From: Halomonas sp. DQ26W
Lineage (GTDB): Bacteria > Pseudomonadota > Gammaproteobacteria > Pseudomonadales > Halomonadaceae
Assembly: GCF_003339685.1 (NCBI RefSeq)
Contig: NZ_QPKI01000008.1
Location: 685-64,684, forward strand
Length of the DNA stretch: 64,000 nucleotides
Reading direction: 5' to 3'
Below the pieces are notes generated by a model. That model had not been told where the DNA came from. It saw only the letters and a program-made list of their open reading frames with translations, and did not search any database. The translations under genes and the position numbers were made by a program. This document shows positions 1-9,208 of this stretch, one piece after another; position 1 is the first letter of the stretch, and every line of letters begins with the position of its first letter.

Positions 1-1
1 C

Positions 2-460
2 TCACAGAAAGCGACCACCGGAGGCTATCGCCACGGTGGCAAGGCCGATAATCAGGTTGATTCCTATCCAGCGGCGAATTTGTGCAAGATGCTTGCCCCC
101 TTCGTGCCAGGCATGACCTGCAACCGCCGCCTTGAGGCGGGGATAGGGGACGAAATAGATGTGCCCAAAGATACCCATCATCACCAGGCCGGTCAGCAGC
201 ATCAGATGGATGTGCCAGCGGGCGCCGGCCATGCCGAAGACGGCGAACAGCATCCATAGCCCCGTCCCCAGCAGCACGATCACGCTCAACCAGACCCAGG
301 GAAAGAAGCGCTTGAACACGCCTACCCAGAGCGGTAGCCGCTGCGGCGGTTCGAACTGGCCCGCCGCTATCGGGCGCAGGATCATCCAGGCGAAAAACAT
401 GCCGCCGACCCAGATGGCCGCGGCAAGCATATGCAGGGTGATGGCGAGAGCCATTGTCAT
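2..460 (-). CDS. CopD-like integral membrane protein
   Basis: A 152-residue, strongly hydrophobic protein with four predicted membrane helices (about residues 5-25, 50-72, 82-104, 130-150). The first helix has the HMLAAAIWVGGMFF pattern of the CopD/DUF membrane family, which includes copper-resistance and haem-related proteins. His9, His85 and His100 lie in or near membrane segments and could bind haem or metal. The gene is complete, with its stop at the window edge. A second ATG two codons in (position 454) has better spacing from the AGGAAG ribosome site, so the start may be 454. Substrate and partners cannot be told from sequence. Confidence 0.8.
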   Translation of the reverse strand: MTMALAITLHMLAAAIWVGGMFFAWMILRPIAAGQFEPPQRLPLWVGVFKRFFPWVWLSVIVLLGTGLWMLFAVFGMAGARWHIHLMLLTGLVMMGIFGHIYFVPYPRLKAAVAGHAWHEGGKHLAQIRRWIGINLIIGLATVAIASGGRFL

Positions 461-468
461 ATCTTCCT

Positions 469-496
469 ATCGTGTGCAGGCCATCGTGTGCAGGCC
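469..496. repeat. 14-bp tandem duplication
   Basis: ATCGTGTGCAGGCC occurs twice head to tail, just upstream of the CopD-like gene. It looks like a recent local duplication in a short spacer; no function is evident. Confidence 0.7.
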
Positions 497-552
497 AGGT
501 CGTATGAAGCTTGAGGCGTATGCGCGCAAGCCGAGTACAGCATGAAGGCGGC

Positions 553-870
553 TCATCGGACCTGAGCGAACAGCCGGCGTGCACGATTGAGCAGCAGGAC
601 GCCGGCTGCAATACGTTTGCCGGCACGAACCAGCGAAGAAGGGTGCCGAGCGCCCTTCAGCATCAGCACACCGCCCGCGGCGAGCATGACGCCCCTGAGG
701 CGCATCAGTGAGCGCCAGCCAACGTCGAACGGCCGGCTGGCTTCGCGCCAGCGGCTGGATTCCACCAGGATATCGATCCGCTGCTGTTCGATGGTCGCCA
801 ACAACACGGCCTTGCGTTCGGCCTTGCTGAGAGGCTGGGCTTGCTGTCGCTCAGTGGCGTGGTTGGTCAC
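553..870 (-). CDS. YqjK-like protein
   Basis: About 105 residues, last gene of a three-gene yqjD-yqjE-yqjK-like set. The N-terminal half is charged (LSKAERKAVLLATIEQQR) and the C-terminal half has a weak hydrophobic stretch (GVMLAAGGVLMLKGA), as in YqjK-like proteins. I place the start at the GTG at 868-870, which has GGAGAG seven bases upstream. An upstream in-frame ATG at 891 has no comparable site. The gene overlaps the end of the yqjE-like gene by 20 bases, suggesting translational coupling. Function is unknown; in enterobacteria the set is stress- and stationary-phase-associated. Confidence 0.65.
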   Translation of the reverse strand: MTNHATERQQAQPLSKAERKAVLLATIEQQRIDILVESSRWREASRPFDVGWRSLMRLRGVMLAAGGVLMLKGARHPSSLVRAGKRIAAGVLLLNRARRLFAQVR

Positions 871-1252
871 GATTGCTCTCCACCAGGTCACGGTCGGTAG
901 CCAACTGGGCCAGCGTGTCCTTCATCAGGGTGTGGCGCCGTGCCAAACGCATCACCAGCAGGGCAAGCAATATGCCGCCACCAAGCAGCACGGCGGCACT
1001 GATCGTGATGGCAGTCAGCCGGTGCGTCTCCCAGAAGAACACCACCACCAACAGCATCAGCATGCCAAGACCCAGTAGCATCAACAGCAGGCTCAGGCCG
1101 GAGAGCAGCAGCAGGGTGAACAGTCTCGCTCGTTCTTCTTCTAACTCTAGTACGACGAGACGCAAGCGCGTCTCGCCGGCGGCAAAAAGGCTGCTAAGCA
1201 GCCGCTTGCCGGCGCTGAACAGCCGTTGTGCCGGTCCCTGGCTCGGTTCCAT
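851..1252 (-). CDS. YqjE-like phage-holin-superfamily membrane protein
   Basis: 133 residues. After a short amphipathic N-terminus there are two adjacent membrane helices (about residues 45-70 and 78-100) separated by the motif FFWETHRL, typical of YqjE/DUF1469 proteins. The start overlaps the stop of the upstream DUF883 gene as TGATG, so the genes are translationally coupled. Members are inner-membrane proteins of unknown biochemical role, often co-expressed with YqjD, a ribosome-binding membrane protein. Confidence 0.8.
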   Translation of the reverse strand: MEPSQGPAQRLFSAGKRLLSSLFAAGETRLRLVVLELEEERARLFTLLLLSGLSLLLMLLGLGMLMLLVVVFFWETHRLTAITISAAVLLGGGILLALLVMRLARRHTLMKDTLAQLATDRDLVESNRDQPRH

Positions 1253-1584
1253 CAGCGGCGCCCGATGAGCAGACCGATGACGATGCCGGCAACAGCCCCC
1301 AGGCCGACGCTGGTCCAGGGGTTGTCGTGAACGTAGCGATCGCAGGCATCGACCTGGTGAGTCACGCTGTCACGTGCTTCTTCGTAAAGTGTCTCGCCAC
1401 GTGCTTCGAGTCGGTTCCGGGTTTCCTTCAGGCGTTTCTCGGCGCGCTCGCGCAGTTCCTTGATGTTGCTTCGGGAATCGTCGGCGGTAGCGCTGACCAG
1501 ATCCTCGATCGTTTGTGTGAGGTGGTGCAGATCTTCCTTGAGTTGCCGGGTGGTGTCGTCGGGACTGGGAGTGCGAGTTGCCAT
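1252..1584 (-). CDS. DUF883 family protein (YqjD/ElaB-like)
   Basis: 110 residues. A long charged coiled-coil region (residues 12-75, many Glu/Lys/Arg) is followed by the family signature VHDNPWTSVGLGAVAGIVIG and a C-terminal membrane anchor ending in GRR. This is the classic tail-anchored DUF883 layout. In E. coli YqjD binds stationary-phase ribosomes at the membrane. It is first in a three-gene minus-strand operon with the YqjE- and YqjK-like genes. AGGAAG lies eight bases before the ATG. Confidence 0.88.
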   Translation of the reverse strand: MATRTPSPDDTTRQLKEDLHHLTQTIEDLVSATADDSRSNIKELRERAEKRLKETRNRLEARGETLYEEARDSVTHQVDACDRYVHDNPWTSVGLGAVAGIVIGLLIGRR

Positions 1585-1681
1585 GACGGTCTTCCTTTGA
1601 CGATGAATGACAGGCTCAGCATAGCATTCGTTGCAGTGACTTCAATGTCCGTCATGCTGTCGTAGGCGCGCAAGGTTGGCG

Positions 1682-2695
1682 TCAACGGACACTGCCGCTG
1701 CCGGAAAACATCGGATTGAGACTGAAGCCCGCGCTCAGGCGATGGTTGCGATGGTCGTAATCGATCATGCTCTCCCCATAGCCGTAGTAGTACTGGACAT
1801 GCCCGCGAATGTTGCCGAATAAGGGCCAGGAATAGTCGAATTGTGAACCCATGTTACCCGCGCTGGGATTGCCTCGAAGCATCAGGCTGGCTTCCTGGTC
1901 GCCGTTGATCCGCCGTGCGACGGTGACATCGCCATAGCCCACGTAGCGATCGATGTCGGGGTTATCATCCTTGCTCAGGGCTTCCGGGAAGCGCCAGTGT
2001 GGTGCGATGGCGACCACCCAGTCTTCGCGCTGAAAGATGCTCTCCAGGTAGGCACGGTTCCAACTGCGTGACAGCGGTGCGGCGCGCCCGTTGGAGAGGT
2101 GGTTGAGGGCGAATCGGTTACGGGTATTGGTCCAGCCGAGCAACCGCCAGTTGGTGTCCAGGTCGAGGAATATTTCCGGTTCATAGTTGGTTTCCCGGAA
2201 GGGAGAGGAGGCATCGGTATTGTAGGCCTGCCACCAGCTGCGCTGGGTGTAGGCGAAGTAGAGGTCGCCGGTGTTGCCGAACAGGTCTTCGAGGATATTG
2301 ACCTTGGCGCTGAACTGGAACTTGACCTCGAGATCATTGGGGCCGTTATCGGTCGAGATGCTACTGAAAGCCGGGTGGTTGGGGTGGGTGGTGTAGCTCA
2401 GCGGCAAGAGATAGTTGCGCCGATGGGTGGTGATGGCGAAAGGATTGCGGGTCGATTCACGCTCCAGCAGGCGTCGCTGAGCCATTTCTTCCTGCACCGT
2501 ATCATCCAGGATCTCCGTTTCCCCGGGGGCATCGGGGAGGATTTCCAGTTGCTGCTGCAGGTTTTCCAGTTCGATGGACAGGGCCTCTATACGGCTTTCA
2601 ATGGCCTCTCTCTGGGTGTCGCTTTGGGCCAGGGAAACGAGTGGCAGCACGCCTAGCAGGCTGGCACCGGCAAACAGGATGGAACGAATGGTCAT
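1682..2695 (-). CDS. pldA: Outer membrane phospholipase A
   Basis: 337 residues. A signal peptide (cleavage near residue 23, SLAQ-SD) is followed by a Gln/Glu-rich coiled-coil segment (25-80) and a beta-barrel. The OMPLA catalytic set is intact: His199 and Ser201 in NHLSNGR, and Asn213 in RSWNRAY, with the same spacing as His142/Ser144/Asn156 of the E. coli mature enzyme. YTQRSWWQAYN and RETNYEPEIF are also family hallmarks. The enzyme hydrolyses phospholipids that reach the outer leaflet of the outer membrane. The coiled-coil insert makes it longer than the E. coli protein (about 289 residues). Monocistronic. Confidence 0.93.
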   Translation of the reverse strand: MTIRSILFAGASLLGVLPLVSLAQSDTQREAIESRIEALSIELENLQQQLEILPDAPGETEILDDTVQEEMAQRRLLERESTRNPFAITTHRRNYLLPLSYTTHPNHPAFSSISTDNGPNDLEVKFQFSAKVNILEDLFGNTGDLYFAYTQRSWWQAYNTDASSPFRETNYEPEIFLDLDTNWRLLGWTNTRNRFALNHLSNGRAAPLSRSWNRAYLESIFQREDWVVAIAPHWRFPEALSKDDNPDIDRYVGYGDVTVARRINGDQEASLMLRGNPSAGNMGSQFDYSWPLFGNIRGHVQYYYGYGESMIDYDHRNHRLSAGFSLNPMFSGSGSVR

Positions 2696-2838
2696 GACGG
2701 AAACTCGAAGCGAGGCATTTGAGTTCCGTTTCTACCATGACGGCGACGCAAGTCAACAGATGACAACAATCATTGCCAAGTTCGCTCGGTAGGCCGAAAA
2801 TCGTGCCGGGCCATGGGCTCCTGTCAATAGAGGACATC

Positions 2839-5800
2839 GTGTACGCCATCTCTGTTTCTGCCGGTGCCATCCGTTCCACTCTCCTGGCGCTCTGTCTGCT
2901 GGTTGGCTCGCTGTGGCTGCCGGGCATGGCGCTATTGGCCGATGAGGCCTTGCCCGAGAGAGAGGCGGTAGAGGCACGCCTGGACGAACTTCGCCCCGCG
3001 GAAGGGGAAGTCGTCAGCGAAGCCGATCAGCGCGCTATCGAGGCCTTGGAGGCAACCTTGCAAGCGTTGGAGCAGTTGGCGGGGGTCGGGGAGCGTCTCG
3101 TGGACCTGGAGCGGCGTCTCGAGCAGGCTCCCGGCGAGTTGATGCGCCTCGAGCGGGAGCTCTTGCAGGAGGAGGAGGCCGCTCGTGATCGTTTGGCTAT
3201 TGATCTGGATGACCAACCCCTGGATGAGCTCGAATATCGCCAACAGGAGGCGGTGTTCGAGTTGCAGCAACTGCAGGACCGGCTGGCCGAGGTCAATACC
3301 CAGTTGCTCTCTGCGCAGACGCTTCCCGAGCGGGCGCAGCAGGCCATTGCCGAGGCGATGCAGGCCGCCGAGCGCTCTCGGCGCGCACTGGATGCGTTGG
3401 AGGGGCAGGGTTTGACTGAAGATGCGCCGCAGCTATGGCAACGCCTGGTCGAGCGGCACCTGGCCGAGCGCTCCCTGCGGCTGCAGCAGCGCCTGTTGGG
3501 CAGCAATACCCGTCTACGTGAGCTGGCTCAGCAGCAGCGTGACCTGCTGACGCAGCAGGTGGCCCGACAGGAAGCTGAGCTGGCCATGTTGCAGAGCGTC
3601 ATCGACCGAAAGCGGCGGCTCGCGTCTGAGCAGGCCATTGCCGATGCCGCCCGGGACGATCCGCTGCTCGAGGCCGGCCATCCGGTCCTGGAGCGGGCGC
3701 AGCAGGTCAATCGCGAGCTCAGTCTGGAGCTGCTGCGGGCCAATGATCGTATCAACGGTCTGGTGCGAGAAAGCCTGGCACTGCGCAGCCAGCTCGACCA
3801 TGTACGCCAGTTGCAGCGTAGCCTCAATGAGCAGATCGATGCGATCCGCGGCAGCCTGCTGTTGTCGCGTATTCTGCGTGAACAGCGTCGATCGCTACCC
3901 CAGGTGGATGCGCGGCGCGACCTTCAGGATGAAATCGCCGACCTACGCTTGCGTCAGTTCGATCTCGTGCGGCAGCGCGACGCGCTGCGCCAGGGCGAGC
4001 GCCTTGCCAACCAGCGCCTGGAGGAGGCGGGAGTGGAAGTGACGCCGGCGCTGATCGAGTCGTTACAGCACCTTTACCAGTCGCGTCGTGAGCTGGTGGA
4101 TCAGCTTGAGCAGAGCTATGGCCACCTGTTGAGTTCGGCCATCGAGTTCCAGCTCAGCCAGCAGCAGCTGTTGGTAACATCGAAGGAGTTGCGTGCCACC
4201 ATTGACGAGCAGCTGTTCTGGATCGCCGATACCCGGCCGCTGGGCCTTGCCTGGTTTCGGCAGCTGCCGGCGAACCTGATACTGGAGTGGCAGGTGGGTG
4301 AGTGGCGCGAGGCGCTGCCGAATAATTGGCGGATTCCCGAAGCCAATGCACTGGTCGGATTGCCTTTCCTGCTATTGTCGCTGGCGTTGCTGTGGTCACG
4401 GCGGCGTATCCGGAGCAGGCTGGCGGCACTGCATGAGCAGATAGGTAGGCTGCGCAGCGATTCCCAGGGCCATACGCCTTTGGCGGTAGCGCTCAATGTT
4501 TTGCTGGCGCTGCCCGGCCCTCTGGCCCTGGGTGGCATCGGCGCGGCGTTGGTCGCCGATGGCCAGGGGATCGCCTCGGGGCTGGGGCTGGCCTTCTGGC
4601 ACCTTGCCCTGGCCTGGGCGTTCATCGCCTGGTCGCGGCGATTGCTGGTGCGTGACGGCGTGGCAAACAAGCACTTCTACTGGTCGGCGGGGTATGTCGC
4701 CCGACTGCGTGAGCTGCTGCGTTGGCTGGGCCTGGCGCTGGTGCCGACACTGTTGATTTCCACCCTGGCGCGGGATGGTGAGATCAGCCTCACCACACGC
4801 CCCCTGGCGCTGACGCTGCTGCTCGGCGGCCTACTGGCCATGAGCGTTCTGCTGGCGCGCCTGATCATGGCCCATACACCGTTCTTCGGAGTCAAACTGT
4901 TTCGCCTGATATTGGGGCTGATGTTGGCCGCCGTCCCGCTGGCACTCATCGTCCTGATCACATCTGGCTACGAGTACACGGCGCTGAGCCTGGTGGGGCG
5001 CTTCGTGATCACGCTCTACCTGCTGGCCCTGTGGATCCTGGCAGAAGCCACGGTGGAGCGCGGGCTGGCGGTGGCGGCTCGGCGGCTTGCCTTCAAACGG
5101 GCGCTGACTCGCCGTCGAGCGCAGGTTCAGGAAGGAGCCGAAGGAGGACTGGAGGTGGTGGACGAGCCGCCGCTGGACATGGAGCAGATCAACCAGCAGT
5201 CGCTGCGTCTCTCCAAGCTGATCCTGTTGATCGGCTTTGCGCTGCTGCTCTACCTGGTCTGGTCGGACCTGCTGACGGTCCTGGGCTACCTGGAGCGGGT
5301 GGCCATCTGGGAGGCGTCCGGTGGCGTGGGGGCGGACCTGGTCACCAGTGCCCTCTCGGTCGCCGATATCTTCACGGCACTCCTGGTCTTCGGTCTCACG
5401 CTGATGATGGCGCGCAACCTGCCAGGTCTGCTGGAGGTAATGGTGCTGTCGCGGCTGGAGCTGAAGCAGGGTAGCTCCTATGCCATTACCTCGCTGCTTT
5501 CCTATACCATTGTCGGCACCGGCCTCATCATCTCGCTGGCCACTCTTGGCGTGGCCTGGAGCCAGCTGCAGTGGCTGGTGGCGGCATTGGGGGTGGGCCT
5601 GGGCTTCGGCCTGCAGGAGATCTTCGCCAACTTCGTCTCGGGTTTGATCATTCTCTTCGAGCGCCCGGTGCGCATTGGTGACACCATCACGCTTGGCAAT
5701 CTCACCGGCACGGTGAGCAAAATTCGCATACGGGCCACCACGGTGACCGATTTCGATCGCAAGGAAATCATCATTCCCAACAAGACGTTCGTCACCGACC

Positions 5801-6264
5801 AACTGATCAACTGGTCGTTGTCGGATACGATCACACGGGTGGTGCTCAATTTCGGCGTGTCCTACGGCTCGGATCATCGTCTGGTTCATCGCCTGTTGCG
5901 CGAGGCGGCTGATGAGAACCCAAGGGTGCTGGCCGAGCCCGAGCCCCAGGTCTTCTTCATAAACTATGGCGACAGTACGCTGAATTTCGAGCTCCGTGTC
6001 TTCGTCAACGCCTTGGGGGATCGCCTCTATGCCACTGACGAGATCAACTGTCGGGTTGGGGAGCTGTTTGCCGAGCACGAGGTAGATATCGCCTTCAATC
6101 AGCTTGAGGTATGGCTGCATCGGCCCGATGGCGCCAGCAAGAAGGTGGCGAGCGCGCCGGGCAGTCAGGGAGTCGTTCCTGTCCATCCCGCTCCCGGAGC
6201 CCATGGCGACCCCGGCGATATAAGCGCCGGCGACAGTGATGGCGGTGGGGATGGCGGGCGTTAG
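2839..6264 (+). CDS. MscK/KefA-type large mechanosensitive channel
   Basis: 1141 residues from the GTG at 2839, chosen because GAGG lies six bases upstream and the translation then begins with a clean signal peptide (YAISVSAGAIRSTLLALCLL...GMALLA). A TTG further upstream (2773) is open but lacks this. Residues 30-450 are a long periplasmic coiled coil. Several membrane helices follow (about 495-1000). The C-terminus is the MscS pore and cytoplasmic domain: LGVGLGFGLQEIFANFVSGLIILFE is split around residues 915-940, followed by RPVRIGDTI. Length and layout match MscK (about 1120 residues). It should release ions on hypo-osmotic shock, apt for a halophile. The acidic and Gly-rich tail is unusual but harmless-looking. 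Confidence 0.9.
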   Translation: MYAISVSAGAIRSTLLALCLLVGSLWLPGMALLADEALPEREAVEARLDELRPAEGEVVSEADQRAIEALEATLQALEQLAGVGERLVDLERRLEQAPGELMRLERELLQEEEAARDRLAIDLDDQPLDELEYRQQEAVFELQQLQDRLAEVNTQLLSAQTLPERAQQAIAEAMQAAERSRRALDALEGQGLTEDAPQLWQRLVERHLAERSLRLQQRLLGSNTRLRELAQQQRDLLTQQVARQEAELAMLQSVIDRKRRLASEQAIADAARDDPLLEAGHPVLERAQQVNRELSLELLRANDRINGLVRESLALRSQLDHVRQLQRSLNEQIDAIRGSLLLSRILREQRRSLPQVDARRDLQDEIADLRLRQFDLVRQRDALRQGERLANQRLEEAGVEVTPALIESLQHLYQSRRELVDQLEQSYGHLLSSAIEFQLSQQQLLVTSKELRATIDEQLFWIADTRPLGLAWFRQLPANLILEWQVGEWREALPNNWRIPEANALVGLPFLLLSLALLWSRRRIRSRLAALHEQIGRLRSDSQGHTPLAVALNVLLALPGPLALGGIGAALVADGQGIASGLGLAFWHLALAWAFIAWSRRLLVRDGVANKHFYWSAGYVARLRELLRWLGLALVPTLLISTLARDGEISLTTRPLALTLLLGGLLAMSVLLARLIMAHTPFFGVKLFRLILGLMLAAVPLALIVLITSGYEYTALSLVGRFVITLYLLALWILAEATVERGLAVAARRLAFKRALTRRRAQVQEGAEGGLEVVDEPPLDMEQINQQSLRLSKLILLIGFALLLYLVWSDLLTVLGYLERVAIWEASGGVGADLVTSALSVADIFTALLVFGLTLMMARNLPGLLEVMVLSRLELKQGSSYAITSLLSYTIVGTGLIISLATLGVAWSQLQWLVAALGVGLGFGLQEIFANFVSGLIILFERPVRIGDTITLGNLTGTVSKIRIRATTVTDFDRKEIIIPNKTFVTDQLINWSLSDTITRVVLNFGVSYGSDHRLVHRLLREAADENPRVLAEPEPQVFFINYGDSTLNFELRVFVNALGDRLYATDEINCRVGELFAEHEVDIAFNQLEVWLHRPDGASKKVASAPGSQGVVPVHPAPGAHGDPGDISAGDSDGGGDGGR

Positions 6265-6280
6265 GTGTGCTTGTGCCTGG

Positions 6281-7054
6281 CTAGTTCGTTTCTACACGCA
6301 CGGCGTGCAACAGGAACTCCCGGTTGCCGTCGCCGCCTAGCAGCGGGCTCTCCTGCCAGTGGAGGATGTGAAAACCGCTCTCACGGCAGCCATGGCGAAG
6401 CCTCGTTTCCACGGCGAGGTAGCTTGATGGGTCCTTCACGATACCTCGGCTGTCGACGCCCCCCGGTCCGAGCTCGAACTGCGGCTTGACCAGGCTGAGC
6501 AGTTCCCCGCCGGGGTGCAGCAGGCGGGAGAGCTGCGGCAGGATCAGCGTTTGTGAAATGAAGGAAACATCCATCACCGCGATGTCGGGTCCCTCGCTGC
6601 CCTGGCCGGCAAGGGCCGCCTGGAGCCGCGGTTCATCGGCCATGGTCCGGGCATTGAGACCCTCCAGGCAGGTGACCCGTGGTTCGCCACGCAGTTCGGG
6701 GTCCAGCTGACCGTGGCCTACCTCCACGCCCACCACATGGCGGGCACCGTAGCGCAACGCGCAATCGGTGAAGCCGCCGGTGGACTGGCCCACGTCCAGT
6801 ATCAGCTTGCCCTCGAGATCGAGCCCCAGAGCCTCGATCAATGCCTCGAGCTTGAGTCCTGCCCGTGATACATAGCGCTCCTCCGGGTCTTCCGTGACCT
6901 TGAGGCGGCAGTCTTCGGCGAGCTTCTCGCTCGGCTTGTCGAGCACGCGGCCGCTGCTGGCAACGCTGACACGACCGTTGCGAATCAGGCGCTGAGCCCG
7001 TGTGCGCGAACGGGCGAGGCCCTGGCTGACGAGTAGCTGGTCGAGGCGGGGCAT
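6281..7054 (-). CDS. tlyA: TlyA family rRNA 2'-O-methyltransferase
   Basis: 257 residues from the ATG at 7054, which has GGAG six bases upstream; an earlier in-frame ATG adds 14 residues not seen in the family. The N-terminus is an S4 RNA-binding domain (PRLDQLLVSQGLARSRTRAQ, residues 2-21, continuing to about 60). The rest is a Rossmann methyltransferase with the SAM-binding motif DVGQSTGGFTD (near residue 92) and VMDVSFIS. Homologues methylate cytidines of 16S/23S rRNA, and some are annotated as haemolysins. It is convergent with the mechanosensitive channel gene, with a 16-base gap. Confidence 0.9.
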   Translation of the reverse strand: MPRLDQLLVSQGLARSRTRAQRLIRNGRVSVASSGRVLDKPSEKLAEDCRLKVTEDPEERYVSRAGLKLEALIEALGLDLEGKLILDVGQSTGGFTDCALRYGARHVVGVEVGHGQLDPELRGEPRVTCLEGLNARTMADEPRLQAALAGQGSEGPDIAVMDVSFISQTLILPQLSRLLHPGGELLSLVKPQFELGPGGVDSRGIVKDPSSYLAVETRLRHGCRESGFHILHWQESPLLGGDGNREFLLHAVRVETN

Positions 7055-7111
7055 GGGCGACTCCGGCGAGCAGGTGTGGCAAAGGTGGGGTGGCAAGAAG
7101 CTGGGCGGGCA

Positions 7112-9163
7112 TTACGGCTGCTGGAGCGGCGGCCCCTCGTCGGCCTGCAGTGCCGTCGGCGGGATGCGGTCAGCCCCCCAGCTGCGGTGAATGTAGCCAA
7201 TTACCTGGTCGAGCTCCTCCTGGGTAATTCTGTTCAGCTCGCCGCGTTCGAGCGGGTCGTAATGGAAGATATAGAGGCGGGAGGCGAACTGTTCGAAGGG
7301 CAGCGAGGCCTCGCCGAAGCGTTCGCCATTGCCGGCGGTGCTGACTTTGATCCCATCGCCCCAATCCTGGCCGCTGTCGTTGTTGGGATTGTAGAAATAG
7401 ATCCGCATGACATCGCTGGGATCCAAGGTCACGCGCAGGACCGTAATCGCGTGCCAGCCGATGAAGCGGGCAGCGCTGTCGGTCACGGCGATACCGGCCG
7501 GCTGCGGGTGGATCAGCGGCTGGTTGCCGTTGTAGTAGGGGTGGTAGCTGGCAAAGAAGTGACGCAGGAAGGCATCCAGGTCTTGCAGCTGGCCCGTTGC
7601 CACATCGACGTTGATGCGAAAGCCTCGGCCGGACCACCAGCCGTGGAATTCGGGATTGACCCAGCGGTGGGGATCCCCTTCGCGACCAATGCAGCGGCGG
7701 CCCATCTCGGCATAGATGCGATCCAGGTGTGGTACCACCAGCAGGGAGACAGGGTCGAGATCGACCGGCAGCTCCTTGGCGACCCCTTCCAGGCTGGCCA
7801 TGGACGAGAGCGGCATGCCTTCGAAGTGCATGATGATCTCGTCGTCACGGGCTGCCCAGGCGACCATTTGCAGCATATAGTCTGGGTCGTTGTAGGCCCA
7901 CATGGAAAGTGCCCGTGCCGATTGGCAGGTGGGGTTGTTGCCTTGACCGACACCCAGCGGCAGCCCCAGCATGCAGAGTACTCCCTCCAGCAGTCTTGCT
8001 CGTGGCGACACGACGTCGCCATAGGCCAGCTCGATTCGAGACTTGGACCACTCGGAAAGGGAGAGACCCAACTGGCGCCACATGGCCGGTGCCACGGGGG
8101 GCTGATAGAGGATGCCGCGCTCCAGCATCAGCGCCAGGCCGTAGACCGCCTGGGGGGTGGCAGGGTGCACGGCGCAGCGGATCAGTGCATGCACCAATTC
8201 GCGGTAGCAGAGCAGACAGTCCCGACCGGTCGAGGAGAGGCCGAGGGCTTCAGCCACCAAATGATCGCCGTGATCGAGCAAATGGCGTATCAGTACCGGA
8301 TGGTAGGCCGATGCCAGGCCGGTATCGTGCATGGCGCGGGCGAAACCGGTGGCTTCGCTCTGCAGGGCCGAGTTGTCCATGCTGGAGAGCCGTTCGCGGT
8401 AAATCTCGACCCCCGGGTCCTCGCGACACGCCTGGGTTGGGCCAAACAGCGAACTGACCAGGCGGTCGGCACCCTGTCCGCTGATACCCAGGTCAATGGC
8501 GGGGTTGGCCTGACAGATGGCGATCTGGGTGATCATCTGCTTGACCGAATCGACCTGGATCGGGCGCTGCTGGAGCATCCGCCAGATCTCCTCGATCAGT
8601 TTGTCGATGATGTGTTCATAGCCGATTCGGTCGGCCAGGTGACGGAACAGGTGGCGCGGTATCTGGGCCAGCCTGCCCTGCGTCTCGCGCTCGGCTTCAC
8701 TCGGTGTACTGAACAGCAGCCACAGGTTGAGCGCCAGCACCTGCGTCAGGTAGTGATGCGCCTGTTCCTCGGATATCAGCGGATGCAGGTATTCGCCCTT
8801 GGCGACCGCGACCAGGCGCAGTTCGCTCAGCGATTCGATCACCACCATATTGGGATCGGCGCTCTTGAGGGCATGGGTTGTCAGGGAGGGTACCAGGTAC
8901 TGCGGTGTTTCCCAGTCGGAGCCGGCGAAGATGCCAGCTTCCTCCAGTGCCTTGGAGCGGGCCTCAACTGCGGCGGCACCACCCTCCTGAAGCAGTACCC
9001 GGCGTGCGGTATCCAGCACGCGTGGCAGCTTCATCGGCTTGGTGAACTCGCGCGCTTGCGCGAGCAGGGTGGTCGCCTCATCGAGCTTCGCAAGCAGGCC
9101 ACGAAGCTTGTCGTCGCCTGCGGGTATACCGCTCATCTCTTGCGTGTGTCGGTGCGTTGTCAC
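7112..9163 (-). CDS. Unknown protein with papain-like Cys/His/Asn arrangement, paired with ATP-grasp ligase
   Basis: 683 residues; I do not recognise a named family. Residues 1-380 look all-helical with no signal peptide. The C-terminal 300 residues contain GQGNNPTCQSARALSMW (Gln407, Cys413), then FIGWHAITVLRV (His571) and IYFYNPNN (Asn592/Asn594), followed by DWGDG. The six-residue Gln-to-Cys spacing, the His in a WHAITV strand and the Asn after the next strand match the order in papain-like cysteine peptidases (Gln19/Cys25/His159/Asn175 in papain). Catalysis is therefore plausible but inferred. It starts at a GTG with AGGAG seven bases upstream, 45 bases after the ATP-grasp gene, so the two form an operon. 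A transglutaminase-like or amidase activity is equally possible. Confidence 0.6.
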   Translation of the reverse strand: MTTHRHTQEMSGIPAGDDKLRGLLAKLDEATTLLAQAREFTKPMKLPRVLDTARRVLLQEGGAAAVEARSKALEEAGIFAGSDWETPQYLVPSLTTHALKSADPNMVVIESLSELRLVAVAKGEYLHPLISEEQAHHYLTQVLALNLWLLFSTPSEAERETQGRLAQIPRHLFRHLADRIGYEHIIDKLIEEIWRMLQQRPIQVDSVKQMITQIAICQANPAIDLGISGQGADRLVSSLFGPTQACREDPGVEIYRERLSSMDNSALQSEATGFARAMHDTGLASAYHPVLIRHLLDHGDHLVAEALGLSSTGRDCLLCYRELVHALIRCAVHPATPQAVYGLALMLERGILYQPPVAPAMWRQLGLSLSEWSKSRIELAYGDVVSPRARLLEGVLCMLGLPLGVGQGNNPTCQSARALSMWAYNDPDYMLQMVAWAARDDEIIMHFEGMPLSSMASLEGVAKELPVDLDPVSLLVVPHLDRIYAEMGRRCIGREGDPHRWVNPEFHGWWSGRGFRINVDVATGQLQDLDAFLRHFFASYHPYYNGNQPLIHPQPAGIAVTDSAARFIGWHAITVLRVTLDPSDVMRIYFYNPNNDSGQDWGDGIKVSTAGNGERFGEASLPFEQFASRLYIFHYDPLERGELNRITQEELDQVIGYIHRSWGADRIPPTALQADEGPPLQQP

Positions 9164-9208
9164 GCCGACTCCTCTTGTCAGGCTGTCATTGTGTACATGA
9201 CGCCTTGA

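Noticed and set aside
4831-6204. 457-codon minus-strand frame inside the mechanosensitive channel gene
   Set aside because: The channel gene has a clear MscS domain here, and the antisense product is His/Gln/Arg-rich with no family pattern.
7076-9208. 710-codon open frame on the plus strand
   Set aside because: It mirrors the minus-strand 683-residue gene. Its translation lacks any family pattern and it has no ribosome site; it reflects high-GC antisense openness.
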